Source of the DNA: Guyparkeria sp. SCN-R1
Lineage (GTDB): Bacteria > Pseudomonadota > Gammaproteobacteria > Halothiobacillales > Halothiobacillaceae
Direction of reading: 5' to 3'
NCBI RefSeq assembly: GCF_003932495.1
Contig: NZ_QZMT01000006.1
Coordinates: 62,001 to 126,000, forward strand
DNA: 64,000 nt
Part shown: one piece after another, positions 1 through 8,882 of the stretch
Layout: the number at the start of each line of letters is the position of its first letter
Position numbering within the stretch: position 1 is the first letter of the stretch
The notes under the pieces: model-generated
Database searches by the model: none
Seen by the model: only the letters and a program-made list of their open reading frames with translations
Told to the model about the DNA's origin: nothing
Made by a program: the position numbers and the translations under genes

Positions 1-1711
1 TCACCGCGATGGTGAGACTGCCCTCGTTGAATTCGGGCAGGAACGAGCGCCCGAACTGACTGATCACCAGCAGGGTGGCGACCACCGCGATGACCGAGAG
101 CCCCAGCACGGCTGGAGCTAAGCGCAGGCTCGCGTTCAGGATGGGACGGTAAAGCCACTTGGCAAAACGAATTACCGGCGGGTCCTTCTCCTCGCCCAGT
201 GCCTTGTCCTTCGCGAGTAGCCACAGGCTCATGACCGGCGTGAGGGTCAGGGCTACCAGCAAGGAGGCGGCGATAGCGAACAGGTAGGCCAGGCCCAGTG
301 GCTCGAGCAGGCGGCCCTCGACCCCCTGAAGGAAGAACAGCGGCGCGAACACCAGCATGATAATGGCCGTTGAGAAGACCACCGACTGGCGTACCTCCGA
401 GCAGGCGCGATACACCACGCGCGCGGCCGGGGCGGCGTGCTCGGCGTGACGGTTCTCTCGCAGGCGGCGGTAGATGTTCTCGACGAAGATGATCGCGTCG
501 TCCACCAGCGCGCCGATGGCGATGGTCATGCCGCCGAGCGTCATGGTGTTGATGCCGATACCCATCCACTTGAGCCCGATCAGGGCCACCACCAGCGACA
601 GCGGGATCGCGAGCACCGAGATCAGCGTGGTGCGGAAGCTGAACAGGAAGGCGAACAGCACCACCACGACGAAGATCGCCCCGTCGCGCAGGGCCACGGC
701 CACGTTGTCGATCGCACGGGAGATGAAGTCCGCCTGGCGGAACAGGCCCGGTTCGATATGGATGCCGTCGGGCAGGTCGGCTTCAGCCTCCTGCAATACC
801 GTCTCGATACGCCGGGTCAGTTCGAGGGTGTCGGCATTGGGTTGCTTGGATACCGCGACCACGACCCCCGGATCGCCGTTGATGCCGGCGTCCCCGATCG
901 GGATACCCGGTCCTTCCCGGACCTCGGCGACGTGACGGATGCGGATCGGGGCATCGTCACGCACGGTGATCACCGCCTCGGCCAGATCCGAGGCGCGCTG
1001 GGTACGGCCGATGAAACGCAGCACGTAGTCCTGGCCACCCTCGCTGATCCAGCCGCCGCCGGCATTGCGGTTCGCCCGGGAGGCCGCCTCGTGCACCTGA
1101 TCCAGCCCGACGTTCATTTCTTGCAGGCGATCGGGGGAAACCAGCACCTGGTACTCGCGGATATCGCCGCCCAGGGCGGTGATGTTGGCCACGCCGGGGA
1201 TGGCGAGCAACTTGGGTTCGAGCTGCCAGTCGGCGACTTCGCGGGCCAGCATGAGGCTCGCCCCCTTTTCGGCGCGCACGCCGAAGAACTCGATCTCGCC
1301 CATGATCGAGGTGATCGGGCCGAGCTGCGGTACGCCCACGCTTTGGGGCAGGTCGTCGCGCGCCTGGTTGAGGCGCTCGGTGACGATCTGTCTCGATTCG
1401 AGGATGTCCGTGCCCCACTCGAATTCCACCCAGACGATGGAAAAGCCCGGCACGGACTGGGAGCGCAGGCGGCGGACGTCGGTCGCGCCGTTCATCGCCG
1501 TCTCGATGGGAAAGGTGACCTGTTGCTCCACCTCCTCAGTGGCAAGGCCCGGGGCCTCGGTCATCACGGTGACGGTTGGGGCGGTCAGGTCGGGGAACAC
1601 GTCCACCGGGACCTCGCGCGCGGTGACGACACCGAGCACGAGCAACAGGGCGGAGGCGGCCACCACCAGCAGACGGTTCTGCAGTGACCAGTCAATCAGT
1701 CGGTCCAGCAT
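1..1711 (-). CDS. czcA: Heavy-metal RND efflux pump, inner-membrane subunit (CzcA/CusA family), 3' end outside window
   Basis: About 570 N-terminal residues of a protein whose family is usually near 1040 residues; the frame stays open to the left edge. Translation begins MLDRLIDWSLQNRLLVV, the usual cytosolic amphipathic start plus first membrane helix of RND pumps. A pore-domain region follows, then helices from about residue 345. The fourth-helix motif ALVDDAIIFVEN carries the Asp pair (about residues 404-405) expected of the proton relay in heavy-metal efflux RND proteins. The gene lies 11 bp downstream of the adaptor gene in one leftward operon. It should pump divalent or monovalent metal ions from the periplasm or cytoplasm through the TolC-like channel. 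Zn/Co/Cd versus Cu/Ag specificity cannot be read from this fragment. Confidence 0.95.
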   Translation of the reverse strand, partial: MLDRLIDWSLQNRLLVVAASALLLVLGVVTAREVPVDVFPDLTAPTVTVMTEAPGLATEEVEQQVTFPIETAMNGATDVRRLRSQSVPGFSIVWVEFEWGTDILESRQIVTERLNQARDDLPQSVGVPQLGPITSIMGEIEFFGVRAEKGASLMLAREVADWQLEPKLLAIPGVANITALGGDIREYQVLVSPDRLQEMNVGLDQVHEAASRANRNAGGGWISEGGQDYVLRFIGRTQRASDLAEAVITVRDDAPIRIRHVAEVREGPGIPIGDAGINGDPGVVVAVSKQPNADTLELTRRIETVLQEAEADLPDGIHIEPGLFRQADFISRAIDNVAVALRDGAIFVVVVLFAFLFSFRTTLISVLAIPLSLVVALIGLKWMGIGINTMTLGGMTIAIGALVDDAIIFVENIYRRLRENRHAEHAAPAARVVYRACSEVRQSVVFSTAIIMLVFAPLFFLQGVEGRLLEPLGLAYLFAIAASLLVALTLTPVMSLWLLAKDKALGEEKDPPVIRFAKWLYRPILNASLRLAPAVLGLSVIAVVATLLVISQFGRSFLPEFNEGSLTIAV

Positions 1712-1722
1712 GTTTGTTCTCC

Positions 1723-3351
1723 TTAGTGGGCGTGGCCGTGGCCGATGTCCTGTTCGCCACGCGAGGCAAGCAGAACGGTGTAAGCGCCTTCGGTGACCAC
1801 GCGCTCGCCCGGTTGCAGTCCGGCCGTGATCGCCACGCGCTCGCCACTGCGGATGCCGGTCTTGACCTGGCGACGCTCGAAGCGCTCGCCGCCGTGCTGG
1901 ACGATGACCACCTCGATGCCGTCGTCATCGAGAATGGCGGATTTCGGTACCACCACGGCCATCTGCCCGGCGCCGATCGAAAAGGCGGCCGACCAGGCCG
2001 TGCCCGGGATCAGCTCGCCGTCGGGATTGGGGACGTCGAAGACCACCGGCACGGTGCCGTTTTCCTCGGTCTGGGTGCCGACGTAGGCGAGTTCCGCACC
2101 GGCGAGCGTCTGCCACTGGCTGCCGGCCTGGCGTGCGAGAACGTTGTCGGGGCGTTCGATCCGCGCCATGTCGCCGGGGTAGGCCATGGCCTTGAGCCAG
2201 ACGCGACCGTCGTCGAGCAGGGAGAACACAGTCTTGTTGGCCGCGACCATTTCGCCCGGCGCGTGTTGGCTGGCGGTGATTACCCCGCTGATCGGGGCGC
2301 GAAGTGTGATGGCACCACCCGCCTGGTCGCGCTCGCCATCGAGCTGCTCGAGGCGGGTAGAAGCCCGCACCAGCGCCTGCTGCGCGACGCGGTACTCGGA
2401 CTGCGCCTGGTCGAGTCGTTTTTCCGACACCACGCCATCGTCAAAGAGGCCCTGTACGCGATCGCGCTCGGCGCGGGCCAGCGAGACGCGTTCGCGTGCC
2501 TCGGTCATGTCGAGGTCGAGCAGGCTGACGTCATCGGCGCCACTGAGCGGCAAGACGCGCGCCAGCACGTCACCGGCCTCGACGTGGTCACCGGGGCGCT
2601 TCCATTCGCCGCTTTCCGGCGGCACCAGCAGCCCGCCGGCCGGCGCGGCCGCGTTGGCACTCTGGCCCGGTCGTGGCTCGATGCGCGCGGGCACCGACAG
2701 GCGCTCGCTGATGAAGTCGCTGAAGGCCTGCTGGACGGCGAAGTCCATGCGCCACTGTTGTTCCTTGAGGAACGCGATATCGCCGGCCTCGTCGCCATGA
2801 CTGTCTTCGTGAGCCTCGTCACCATGGTCGTGACCGTGATCGTCGTCACTGGCACGCGCCTCGCCCGGGGCCGTGACGGTGACGTGCCCGGCGCCGATTG
2901 TCAGTGCACCGTCGCCCGTGCCGAGGATCAGGTCGAGCTGGTAGTGCCCCGGTTTCTCGACACGGATTTCGGGCAGGAAGATGCCGTCGCGCGCGATCGT
3001 CTCGGCGACGTGTTCCTCGACGTGACCGTCCTCGCGCTCGAATCGATACCGGAGCGGGCCGGACATGACCGGCGAGAAGTCCTCGAGATGCGTGAGGTGC
3101 GTGATGTATTTGCCCGGCACGCCCGCGGTCGGCGCGGGAAACTCCATGAACAACTCGAGTTCACGCGACCAGGTGGTGACCGCGCGCATCGGCGGCTCGT
3201 CGTGGGTGGCGTCGGCGGCACTCGCCTCGACATGCTCGCCCTGCTCGTCGTGTTCGTGGCCGAGCTCGTCGAGACAGCCGGACAGCGGCACGCTCAAGGC
3301 AGCCGCCAGCGCGAGCCACAGGCGCCGGCGGGGTAGGGTAATCGGGTTCAT
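1723..3351 (-). CDS. czcB: RND efflux periplasmic adaptor (CzcB/CusB-type membrane fusion lipoprotein)
   Basis: A 542-residue membrane fusion protein. The N-terminus has a signal sequence ending in the lipobox LSGC (Cys at residue 26), so it is probably a lipoprotein of the inner membrane. A His/Asp-rich stretch (HGHDHGDEAHEDSHGDE, around residues 170-190) and the C-terminal end GHGHAH are likely metal-binding. The middle contains the alpha-hairpin between two lipoyl half-motifs and beta-barrel domains typical of HlyD-type adaptors. Its start codon overlaps the stop of the outer-membrane-factor gene by four bases (ATGA), so the two are translationally coupled, and czcA follows after 11 bp. 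It should link the pump to the outer-membrane channel. The His clusters support a metal rather than a drug substrate. Confidence 0.93.
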   Translation of the reverse strand: MNPITLPRRRLWLALAAALSVPLSGCLDELGHEHDEQGEHVEASAADATHDEPPMRAVTTWSRELELFMEFPAPTAGVPGKYITHLTHLEDFSPVMSGPLRYRFEREDGHVEEHVAETIARDGIFLPEIRVEKPGHYQLDLILGTGDGALTIGAGHVTVTAPGEARASDDDHGHDHGDEAHEDSHGDEAGDIAFLKEQQWRMDFAVQQAFSDFISERLSVPARIEPRPGQSANAAAPAGGLLVPPESGEWKRPGDHVEAGDVLARVLPLSGADDVSLLDLDMTEARERVSLARAERDRVQGLFDDGVVSEKRLDQAQSEYRVAQQALVRASTRLEQLDGERDQAGGAITLRAPISGVITASQHAPGEMVAANKTVFSLLDDGRVWLKAMAYPGDMARIERPDNVLARQAGSQWQTLAGAELAYVGTQTEENGTVPVVFDVPNPDGELIPGTAWSAAFSIGAGQMAVVVPKSAILDDDGIEVVIVQHGGERFERRQVKTGIRSGERVAITAGLQPGERVVTEGAYTVLLASRGEQDIGHGHAH

Positions 3352-4637
3352 CGGTCTTGCTCCGGGTAATCGGTCGTGAGCATCCGGCCGGTGGCCAGAC
3401 GCAGATCGGATTCGAGTTCTCGCGCCTCGAGCAGCAGGTCGATATACCGCCGCGAGCCGCGAATGTTGGCCTGGGCGGCGTCGATCAGTTCGGTCAGGCT
3501 CAGCTCGCCCTGCTCGAACCCTCGGCGTGTCTGCGACAGCACGTCGTCAGCCGGGACCAGCACGGCTGTCCGGTGTTCGTCGATGTGCTCGAGCACTCCG
3601 GAGAGGCGCGCATGGGTGCGTTCCAGACGAATGCCGAGGTCACGCTTGGTCACGAGACTCTCGGCATCCTGTCGGATGGCCTGGCTTTGCTTGGCATCGA
3701 CGCGGCCACGCCCCTGCGACCACAGGGGTAATTCGACCTGGAGGCCGATGTGGTTGGTGGTTTCGTCTCGGCCGTTGATGTAGGCACGTTCGCGAGCCAC
3801 GCGGACGGCCAAGTCCGGCAGTCGTTCGGCCCGGGCCTGTTTCACCTCGGCTTGTGCGGCGGCCACTTCCTGAGCGGCCGACTGAAGCAGGGGATGACGA
3901 TCGAGCTGCTGGCGGAGGGTGGCCAGTGTCGGCGGGATGGGCGGCCGTTCCAGCTCGGGTACGGACACGGAAGCCTGCGTATCGATGCCAAGCAACCCAC
4001 GATAATTGGCCAGCGCCGCCTTGCGCTCCCGCTGCGCCTCGTCGAGTTCGGCCCGGGCCTCGGCATTGAGCAGGTTCAATCGCAGGCGTTCGCGCTCGGA
4101 CAGGTCGCCGGCACGGGTGCGGCGGTCACCGATGTGCGCAAAGCGCTGGGTCCATTCCTGCTGTTCCCGGGCTTGCTCGATGCGAGCCTCGGCCCATTGC
4201 AGGCGATGAAAGGCCAGCGCGGCACGATGCTCCATGGTCAGTGCGCGCTGGCGCTGCTCGGCTTCTGCCGCCGCGATGCGCTTGTCGGCGGCGTCAGCGC
4301 GATGCCCGATGCGTCCGTCGATCGGCAGGGCTTGGCGAATTGCGTATTCCTTTACCGACCAGCCGCCCGAGCCGTCTTCGATGCCGAGCTCGTCGGAAAA
4401 GCCGAGCTCAAGGGTGGGGTTGGGCCAGCGGCTGGCTTCGTCGGCCAGGCCGGCACGGCGATTGCGCTCGGCGCGGGCAGCGTCGATCTCGGGTGCGACG
4501 CTCAGCGCGCGTTCGGCGCTGCGCTCGAGCGTCCAGTCGGCGGCCGGCACAGTCATCGGGGCGAGTAACAGCAGGCTGCCCACGAGCAGGGGGCGATGGG
4601 TACGGCGAACCCACCTCGGGTGAGGCGTCAACGGCAT
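3348..4637 (-). CDS. czcC: TolC-family outer-membrane efflux channel (CzcC-like)
   Basis: A 429-residue outer-membrane factor with a signal peptide (cleavage likely near VPAADW) and two repeated coiled-coil halves rich in Ala, Arg, Glu and Gln, as in TolC/CzcC proteins. I chose the ATG at 4637 because an AGAGGAG ribosome-binding site sits just upstream; a longer reading from 4694 has no such site. It is the first of the three classic czcCBA genes and ends in a four-base overlap with the adaptor. It should form the trimeric channel through which the metal is expelled from the cell. Confidence 0.9.
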   Translation of the reverse strand: MPLTPHPRWVRRTHRPLLVGSLLLLAPMTVPAADWTLERSAERALSVAPEIDAARAERNRRAGLADEASRWPNPTLELGFSDELGIEDGSGGWSVKEYAIRQALPIDGRIGHRADAADKRIAAAEAEQRQRALTMEHRAALAFHRLQWAEARIEQAREQQEWTQRFAHIGDRRTRAGDLSERERLRLNLLNAEARAELDEAQRERKAALANYRGLLGIDTQASVSVPELERPPIPPTLATLRQQLDRHPLLQSAAQEVAAAQAEVKQARAERLPDLAVRVARERAYINGRDETTNHIGLQVELPLWSQGRGRVDAKQSQAIRQDAESLVTKRDLGIRLERTHARLSGVLEHIDEHRTAVLVPADDVLSQTRRGFEQGELSLTELIDAAQANIRGSRRYIDLLLEARELESDLRLATGRMLTTDYPEQDR

Positions 4638-4731
4638 GACGAACTCCTCTGGATCAATGCCCGCTACGGGGCGGAAAACCACGCGCCGATTCACTCGACG
4701 GTTGGCGTGGTGCGATCAGGGTGCGGAGTTG

Positions 4732-5103
4732 TCAGGCGAGGGGAGGGGCGCGTTCCGGGGGGCGCAGCCTGAGTAGCGATGAGCCAGGCGCGTAGGTGGC
4801 CAGCGGTGGGCGGATGGCTTGGGTGCGCGGCAGGACGATCAGCAATGTCACCAGGACCAACAGGCCAAGACCACTGCCGAAGAACTTCAGCAGGGCGAAC
4901 GACTCGATCTCCACCGCGTCGGCGTGGGTGGCCTGGTGGGCGGCGGCTTGGTCCATGTGCACCGGCGTGGCGAGATTGCCATGGTCACCGGAGGCGTGGA
5001 TATGCCAGGCACCGAAGACAAGCCCTTGCAGCATGACGGCCACGCACAGCAGCCCGACGAGAAGCCGGGCTTGGGCAGTGCGTTGTCGCAGTCGATGGAT
5101 CAA
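4732..5103 (-). CDS. Small His-rich membrane protein at the head of the metal-efflux operon
   Basis: A 123-residue protein if read from the TTG at 5103, which has AGGAAAG upstream; the open frame continues to 5355 without a better start. It has one hydrophobic segment near the N-terminus (LLVGLLCVAVMLQGLVF), then a His-rich loop (WHIHASGDHG, HMDQAAAHQATHAD), a second hydrophobic segment (LGLLVLVTLLIVL) and a basic, proline-rich tail. This layout suggests a two-helix membrane protein with a periplasmic metal-binding loop. It is 94 bp upstream of the TolC-like gene on the same strand, so it is probably the first gene of the efflux operon. I do not recognise a named family. Small DUF2946/CopL-like proteins near metal-resistance genes look similar in outline. 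Confidence 0.6.
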   Translation of the reverse strand: MIHRLRQRTAQARLLVGLLCVAVMLQGLVFGAWHIHASGDHGNLATPVHMDQAAAHQATHADAVEIESFALLKFFGSGLGLLVLVTLLIVLPRTQAIRPPLATYAPGSSLLRLRPPERAPPLA

Positions 5104-5264
5104 GGACTTTCCTGGCCGGTCATGGGGGGCGGCTACTTTGGCCGACTTGGGCCATAAATATCCGCGATGATTGTAGGGCAAGAGCCCACTGGTTGCAATG
5201 GCGCCGGAGACCATCTCTCCCGGGTGCACGCTCTCCACTTGGGCTGAGGCGGTTTGCATGCGTC

Positions 5265-5278
5265 CACTCGGTCGAGTG
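5265..5278. promoter_or_regulatory. Perfect palindrome CACTCGGTCGAGTG, possible operator
   Basis: Two 6-bp arms separated by GT lie in the 266-bp divergent region between the metal-efflux operon and the DUF3147 gene. The position would suit a repressor or activator site for either transcription unit. No regulator gene is adjacent and no matching -35/-10 pair was clear, so this is only a candidate. The rest of 5104-5369 shows no gene. Confidence 0.22.
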
Positions 5279-5369
5279 AAGTAGGACGGCCATAGATATG
5301 ATATGGCACTATCCGCCCACGCAAATCCGTCAGTGGGGCGGGTGGGTTGCTGCAAGCATAGGAGGTCCC

Positions 5370-5723
5370 ATGGCCTGGTTGATTTTCAAGTACCTGACGA
5401 CAGCCGGGGTAGTGGTGCTGGTTTCCGAGGTGGCCAAGCGTAGTGACAAGCTCGGGGCACTGATCGCGGCCTTGCCCTTGGTCACGATCCTGGCGCTGAT
5501 CTGGCTCCAGGTCGAGACCGGCTCGCAGGAGAAGGTGAGTAACCACGCCTGGTACACCTTCTGGTACGTCGTGCCGACCCTGCCGATGTTCCTGGCCTTT
5601 CCGTTTCTCCTCGGGCGGCTCGGCTTCTGGCCCACCATGTTGGCGAGCGCCGCGATCACGGTCGTGTCGTTCTGGCTGTTTACCTTCGTGGCTCGCTACT
5701 TCGGCGTGGAATTGATGCCGTGA
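5370..5723 (+). CDS. DUF3147 family membrane protein
   Basis: A 117-residue protein starting [13 protein letters not shown]. The ATG at 5370 is preceded by a strong AGGAGG site at ideal spacing, so the in-frame extension to 5298 is not needed. Four hydrophobic segments span nearly the whole length, with the charged stretch [12 protein letters not shown] after the first. Length and segment pattern match the DUF3147 family of small integral membrane proteins, whose function is unknown. It is transcribed away from the metal-efflux operon and is followed 94 bp later by a zinc-ribbon protein gene. Nothing in the context assigns a role. Confidence 0.75.
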   Translation: MAWLIFKYLTTAGVVVLVSEVAKRSDKLGALIAALPLVTILALIWLQVETGSQEKVSNHAWYTFWYVVPTLPMFLAFPFLLGRLGFWPTMLASAAITVVSFWLFTFVARYFGVELMP

Positions 5724-5817
5724 CGTTCGGCAGGGCATCCCGAGCTGGCGTGCGTGTCGGACCCACGTGGGGTGTTGGCAGGGTATCCTGTCTGTCCTTT
5801 GCGCGTTGGAGTCTGAA

Positions 5818-6159
5818 ATGAGTGAGATGCCCCCTTGCCCCGAGTGCGGCTCGACCTTCACCTACCACGACGGCACGCTGTTCGTCTGCCCGGAGTGTGG
5901 CCACGAATGGTCGGGCGAGGCCGAGACGTCGACCGGTGCCGATGAGCCCGCCGCGCGGGATGCCAACGGCAACCCGCTGGCCGATGGCGACACGGTGACC
6001 GTGGTCAAGGATCTCAAGCTCAAGGGCGGTTCGGGGACGGTGAAGGTGGGCACCAAGGTCAAGAACATCCGCATCGTCGAGGGCGACCACGACATCGACT
6101 GCAAGGTCGAGGGGTTCGGTCCGATGAAGTTGAAGTCCGAGTTCGTCAAGAAGGCGTGA
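5818..6159 (+). CDS. yjdM: PhnA/YjdM family zinc-ribbon protein
   Basis: A 113-residue protein beginning [19 protein letters not shown]. The N-terminus is a zinc ribbon with two CPxCG knuckles (CPECGS and CPECGH, about residues 7-30). The C-terminal half holds the compact beta domain typical of the family, with [15 protein letters not shown] and the end LKSEFVKKA. Members were named for alkylphosphonate uptake because of a gene near the E. coli phn cluster, but no role in phosphonate use is established. No phosphonate genes are present here. The family assignment is firm and the cellular role is unknown. Confidence 0.88.
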   Translation: MSEMPPCPECGSTFTYHDGTLFVCPECGHEWSGEAETSTGADEPAARDANGNPLADGDTVTVVKDLKLKGGSGTVKVGTKVKNIRIVEGDHDIDCKVEGFGPMKLKSEFVKKA

Positions 6160-6243
6160 TCGCCAGCCGGGTGGTTGGTCAGGCGCTCGCCCAAGGTTTC
6201 GTCTAGGCGAGTTTCGAGACAGGGGCAGTCAGGGAGGAACGGA

Positions 6244-6870
6244 ATGACTCGACGCCAATCGTTACCCGTCCACGCCATCACGGTCGAGGAGGTCGTCGCC
6301 GCTGCCGACCGCCTGTCGCGGATGGTGCGCTCGAGCGGTTATCAACCCGATACCGTGATCGCCGTGGCCCGTGGCGGGTTCATGCCCGCGCGGTTTGTCT
6401 GCGATTTCCTGGGCGTCTCGCGTTTGGTGAGCGTCAAGGTGCAGCATTACGCGGCCGGCGCGCACGCCGGGATGCAGGCGCGGGTCACCGTGCCGCTCGG
6501 CGGTCCGATCAAGGGCGAGAATGTGCTGGTGGTCGATGATGTCAACGACAGTGGCAAGACCTTGCAGGCCTTGCGCCCGTACCTGGACGATCTCCACCCG
6601 GCCTCGGTTCGTACCGCGGTATTGCATGAAAAGCAGGTGACGGAATGCCCGGCGGACTTCGTGGCCGAGTCCATCGAGCAATGGCGCTGGATGCTCTACC
6701 CCTGGGCGGTGGTCGAGGATGTCGGCCAGTTCCTGCGCGACATGCAGCCCGTGCCGGCAACCCGCAAGGAGGCGGTGTCCCGGCTAAATGCCGAGCATGG
6801 CTTGCGACTGGACGATGCCGAGCTCGACCGTGTGCTGTTCTTTGGCGGCATCCGCCTCGACCAGGACTAG
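6244..6870 (+). CDS. Phosphoribosyltransferase family protein (Gpt/HGPRT-like)
   Basis: A 208-residue type I phosphoribosyltransferase. The start at 6244 follows a GGGAGG site by seven bases. The PRPP-binding signature is clear: VLVVDDVNDSGKT, about residues 98-110, with the two acidic residues that hold the ribose. VIAVARGGFMPAR near residue 40 is the usual N-terminal loop. The protein should transfer a phosphoribosyl group to a purine base such as guanine, xanthine or hypoxanthine. The C-terminal 40 residues extend beyond the core domain. The hood region that would decide the base is not diagnostic by eye. The gene stands alone between yjdM and a leftward lipoprotein gene. Confidence 0.85.
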   Translation: MTRRQSLPVHAITVEEVVAAADRLSRMVRSSGYQPDTVIAVARGGFMPARFVCDFLGVSRLVSVKVQHYAAGAHAGMQARVTVPLGGPIKGENVLVVDDVNDSGKTLQALRPYLDDLHPASVRTAVLHEKQVTECPADFVAESIEQWRWMLYPWAVVEDVGQFLRDMQPVPATRKEAVSRLNAEHGLRLDDAELDRVLFFGGIRLDQD

Positions 6871-6888
6871 GCGGTGGGCGGCGAGGAC

Positions 6889-7427
6889 TCAGCACGTCAC
6901 TTCACGCACACGTCGGACCCGGTCGGGTGGCCCGATCAATTCGACCAGCCCCTCGTACGTGACCGGCAGTTGGTGGCAGACGGAACCGTCCGCCGTGCAC
7001 AGGACCGGCGAATGCCGGCCGCCGTGGCAATGCGAGCACAGGGTGATGAAGGCCGGTCCCTGCGCCTCGAAATGCACGTAGATGCCTCCTCCCTGGAACG
7101 CGGTTTGCCGGCTTGCCTTTTCCTTCCACGTGTCGGGCCATTGCGGTGGCGGCACGAAGGCCGGCAGATAGCGCGCGGTGAGGCTAGGGGTGAGTGCATC
7201 GAGCGCGATGGGTCGGCCTGCGTCGGGCAAGCGCATGGCGAGCGGGGGAGGGCGTCCGGTGGTCGGCCCCGGTTGTCGATGCGCACCAGGTAGTACAGGT
7301 ACTGCTCCGGCTGCTCGAGTGGCTCGCCGAACGCGGTCAGGTGGTCTGCATCGACACGCGAGACGTGGGAGCAGCCGCCGAGAAGGAAGGCCGAACCGAG
7401 CAGTGCGAGCACCAGAAGGGGTTTCAC
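6889..7427 (-). pseudogene. Small lipoprotein gene, apparently frameshifted near 7240-7265
   Basis: The upstream part starts at the GTG at 7427 (VKPLLVLALLGSAFLLGGC) with a clear lipobox, then reads sensibly to about YYLVRIDNRG. After that this frame turns into unlikely Pro/Cys/Ser-rich sequence. A different frame, ending at 6889, gives convincing protein: PIALDALTPSLTARYLPAF, then CSHCHGG, and a C-terminal GLVELIGPPDRVRRV. The two parts abut at a C/G homopolymer region near 7244-7267. The simplest reading is one lipoprotein of about 180 residues broken by a single-base indel, either real or a sequencing error. Two separate genes are less likely because the downstream part lacks a ribosome-binding site. 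The function is unknown. Confidence 0.55.
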
Positions 7428-7480
7428 GTGGTGACGCCTCGTTGGATGGGGTAGCCGTTGCCGGGAGTTTAGCCTCCAGT

Positions 7481-8770
7481 TCAGCCGCCAGGGCCGCCGG
7501 TCGCCGCGAGCATCCCCTGGGTGATCAGGGCGCCGGTGGACAGCAGCATCCCCGCCCAGGGGATCCACCGAGCAACGTTCGGCACGTCCTCGGGCTGGCC
7601 GCGACGCTTGAGGACGATCAGCGAGGCGTTCACCATGACGAAGACGGCCAGCATGATCGCGCTGGTGAGGTTCGCCAGGGTCGCCAGTGGCAGGAAGAGT
7701 GCCAGTAGCAGGATGGTGATGGTCACCGCGAGGGTCGCGACGATCGGGGTATGGGTACGGGGATGCACGCGCCCCAGCGCCGACGGCGCCCCGGCCCGGT
7801 CGCGTCCCATGTCCATGAGCAGGCGCGTGGCCATGATGATCTGGCCCAGCGCGCCGTTGACGATGATGAACAGGCTGATCAGGCCCAGCGGCACGCCCGG
7901 GTGGCCCATGGCCTCGACCACGGCCACCAGCGGAGCGTGGGCGCCGGCCAGATCATCCGGGGCGAGTACGCTGGTTGCGGCGATGGCGACCAGCGCGTAG
8001 ACCACGAGCGAGATCACCACGGCGCTGACGATCGCGCGTGGCATGGTGCGCGGGGCGTCGCGGACCTCCTCGGCGAGGTTGGCCATGTCCTCGAAGCCGA
8101 TGAACGAGTAGAACGCGAGGAAGGCGCCCAGGAACAGACCGGTGACCATCCCGAACTCGAGCCCGCTTAGCGATTCGGCCAGCCGTACCGGCGCATCACC
8201 CATCGCCGGGGCGGCCACCCAGACCACGTACCCCAGCCCGGCCATGCCCAGTAGCGTGGTGGCGGCCATGAACCAGGCGCTCTCGCGCATACCCGCGATC
8301 GCGATACCACCCAGTGCGAGGGTGACGATGATCAATGTCCAGGCGCGGGGCAGATCGATGAACAGCGAGGCATAGCGCTCGAAGCCGGTCAGGATGGTGG
8401 CCCCCGAGACGGTGCCGGTGGCCACCAGCCCCCAGCCGATGGCGATGCACAGCCCCCGTCGGCCGAAGGCCTGCCGCGCGTAGTCGATCGGCCCGCCGGC
8501 CTCCGGGATGCGGGCGGTGAGTTCGCTGAATGACAGCGCCGTGAGCGAGGCGACCAGCGCGGCGAGGACGAAGGCAAACGGTGTGAGCAGGCCGGCCGCA
8601 CCGGCGACCTCACCGATCACCACGTAGATGCCCGCGCCCAGGATGGTGCCCAGGCCATAGAGTGTCAGCAGCACCGGCCCGAGCTCGCGCCGAAGAACGG
8701 CCTGCCGTGGGGCCGGGAGGCCCTGAGGTGGGGGAGGGGTGTCGTGCCGGCCGTCGGGATCGCGCGTCAT
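7481..8770 (-). CDS. APC-superfamily amino acid permease
   Basis: A 429-residue polytopic protein with about twelve hydrophobic segments. The first membrane helix carries the family signature GLGTILGAGIYVVIGEVAG, the glycine-rich break that binds the amino group of the substrate. A conserved GFEDMANLAEEV follows in the sixth-helix region. A short Pro-rich cytosolic N-terminus precedes helix 1. It should import or exchange amino acids or related amines at the inner membrane; the substrate cannot be named. The gene is divergent from mltF with a 112-bp gap that should hold both promoters. Confidence 0.9.
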   Translation of the reverse strand: MTRDPDGRHDTPPPPQGLPAPRQAVLRRELGPVLLTLYGLGTILGAGIYVVIGEVAGAAGLLTPFAFVLAALVASLTALSFSELTARIPEAGGPIDYARQAFGRRGLCIAIGWGLVATGTVSGATILTGFERYASLFIDLPRAWTLIIVTLALGGIAIAGMRESAWFMAATTLLGMAGLGYVVWVAAPAMGDAPVRLAESLSGLEFGMVTGLFLGAFLAFYSFIGFEDMANLAEEVRDAPRTMPRAIVSAVVISLVVYALVAIAATSVLAPDDLAGAHAPLVAVVEAMGHPGVPLGLISLFIIVNGALGQIIMATRLLMDMGRDRAGAPSALGRVHPRTHTPIVATLAVTITILLLALFLPLATLANLTSAIMLAVFVMVNASLIVLKRRGQPEDVPNVARWIPWAGMLLSTGALITQGMLAATGGPGG

Positions 8771-8882
8771 GTTCGGGAGTGTAGTCCCGTGGCCGGTCGG
8801 TGCCGAACCTCGGGGGATGGTGGGTTACTCTTGTTCTTGATCCGATTTACCAGATACACGCCCACGACGTGGAATCCATTGC

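Noticed and set aside
6936-7568. A single 210-residue protein on the minus strand
   Set aside because: The part before the GTG at 7427 lacks protein character and the part after about 7260 becomes Pro/Arg/Cys-rich; the frameshift reading explains both.
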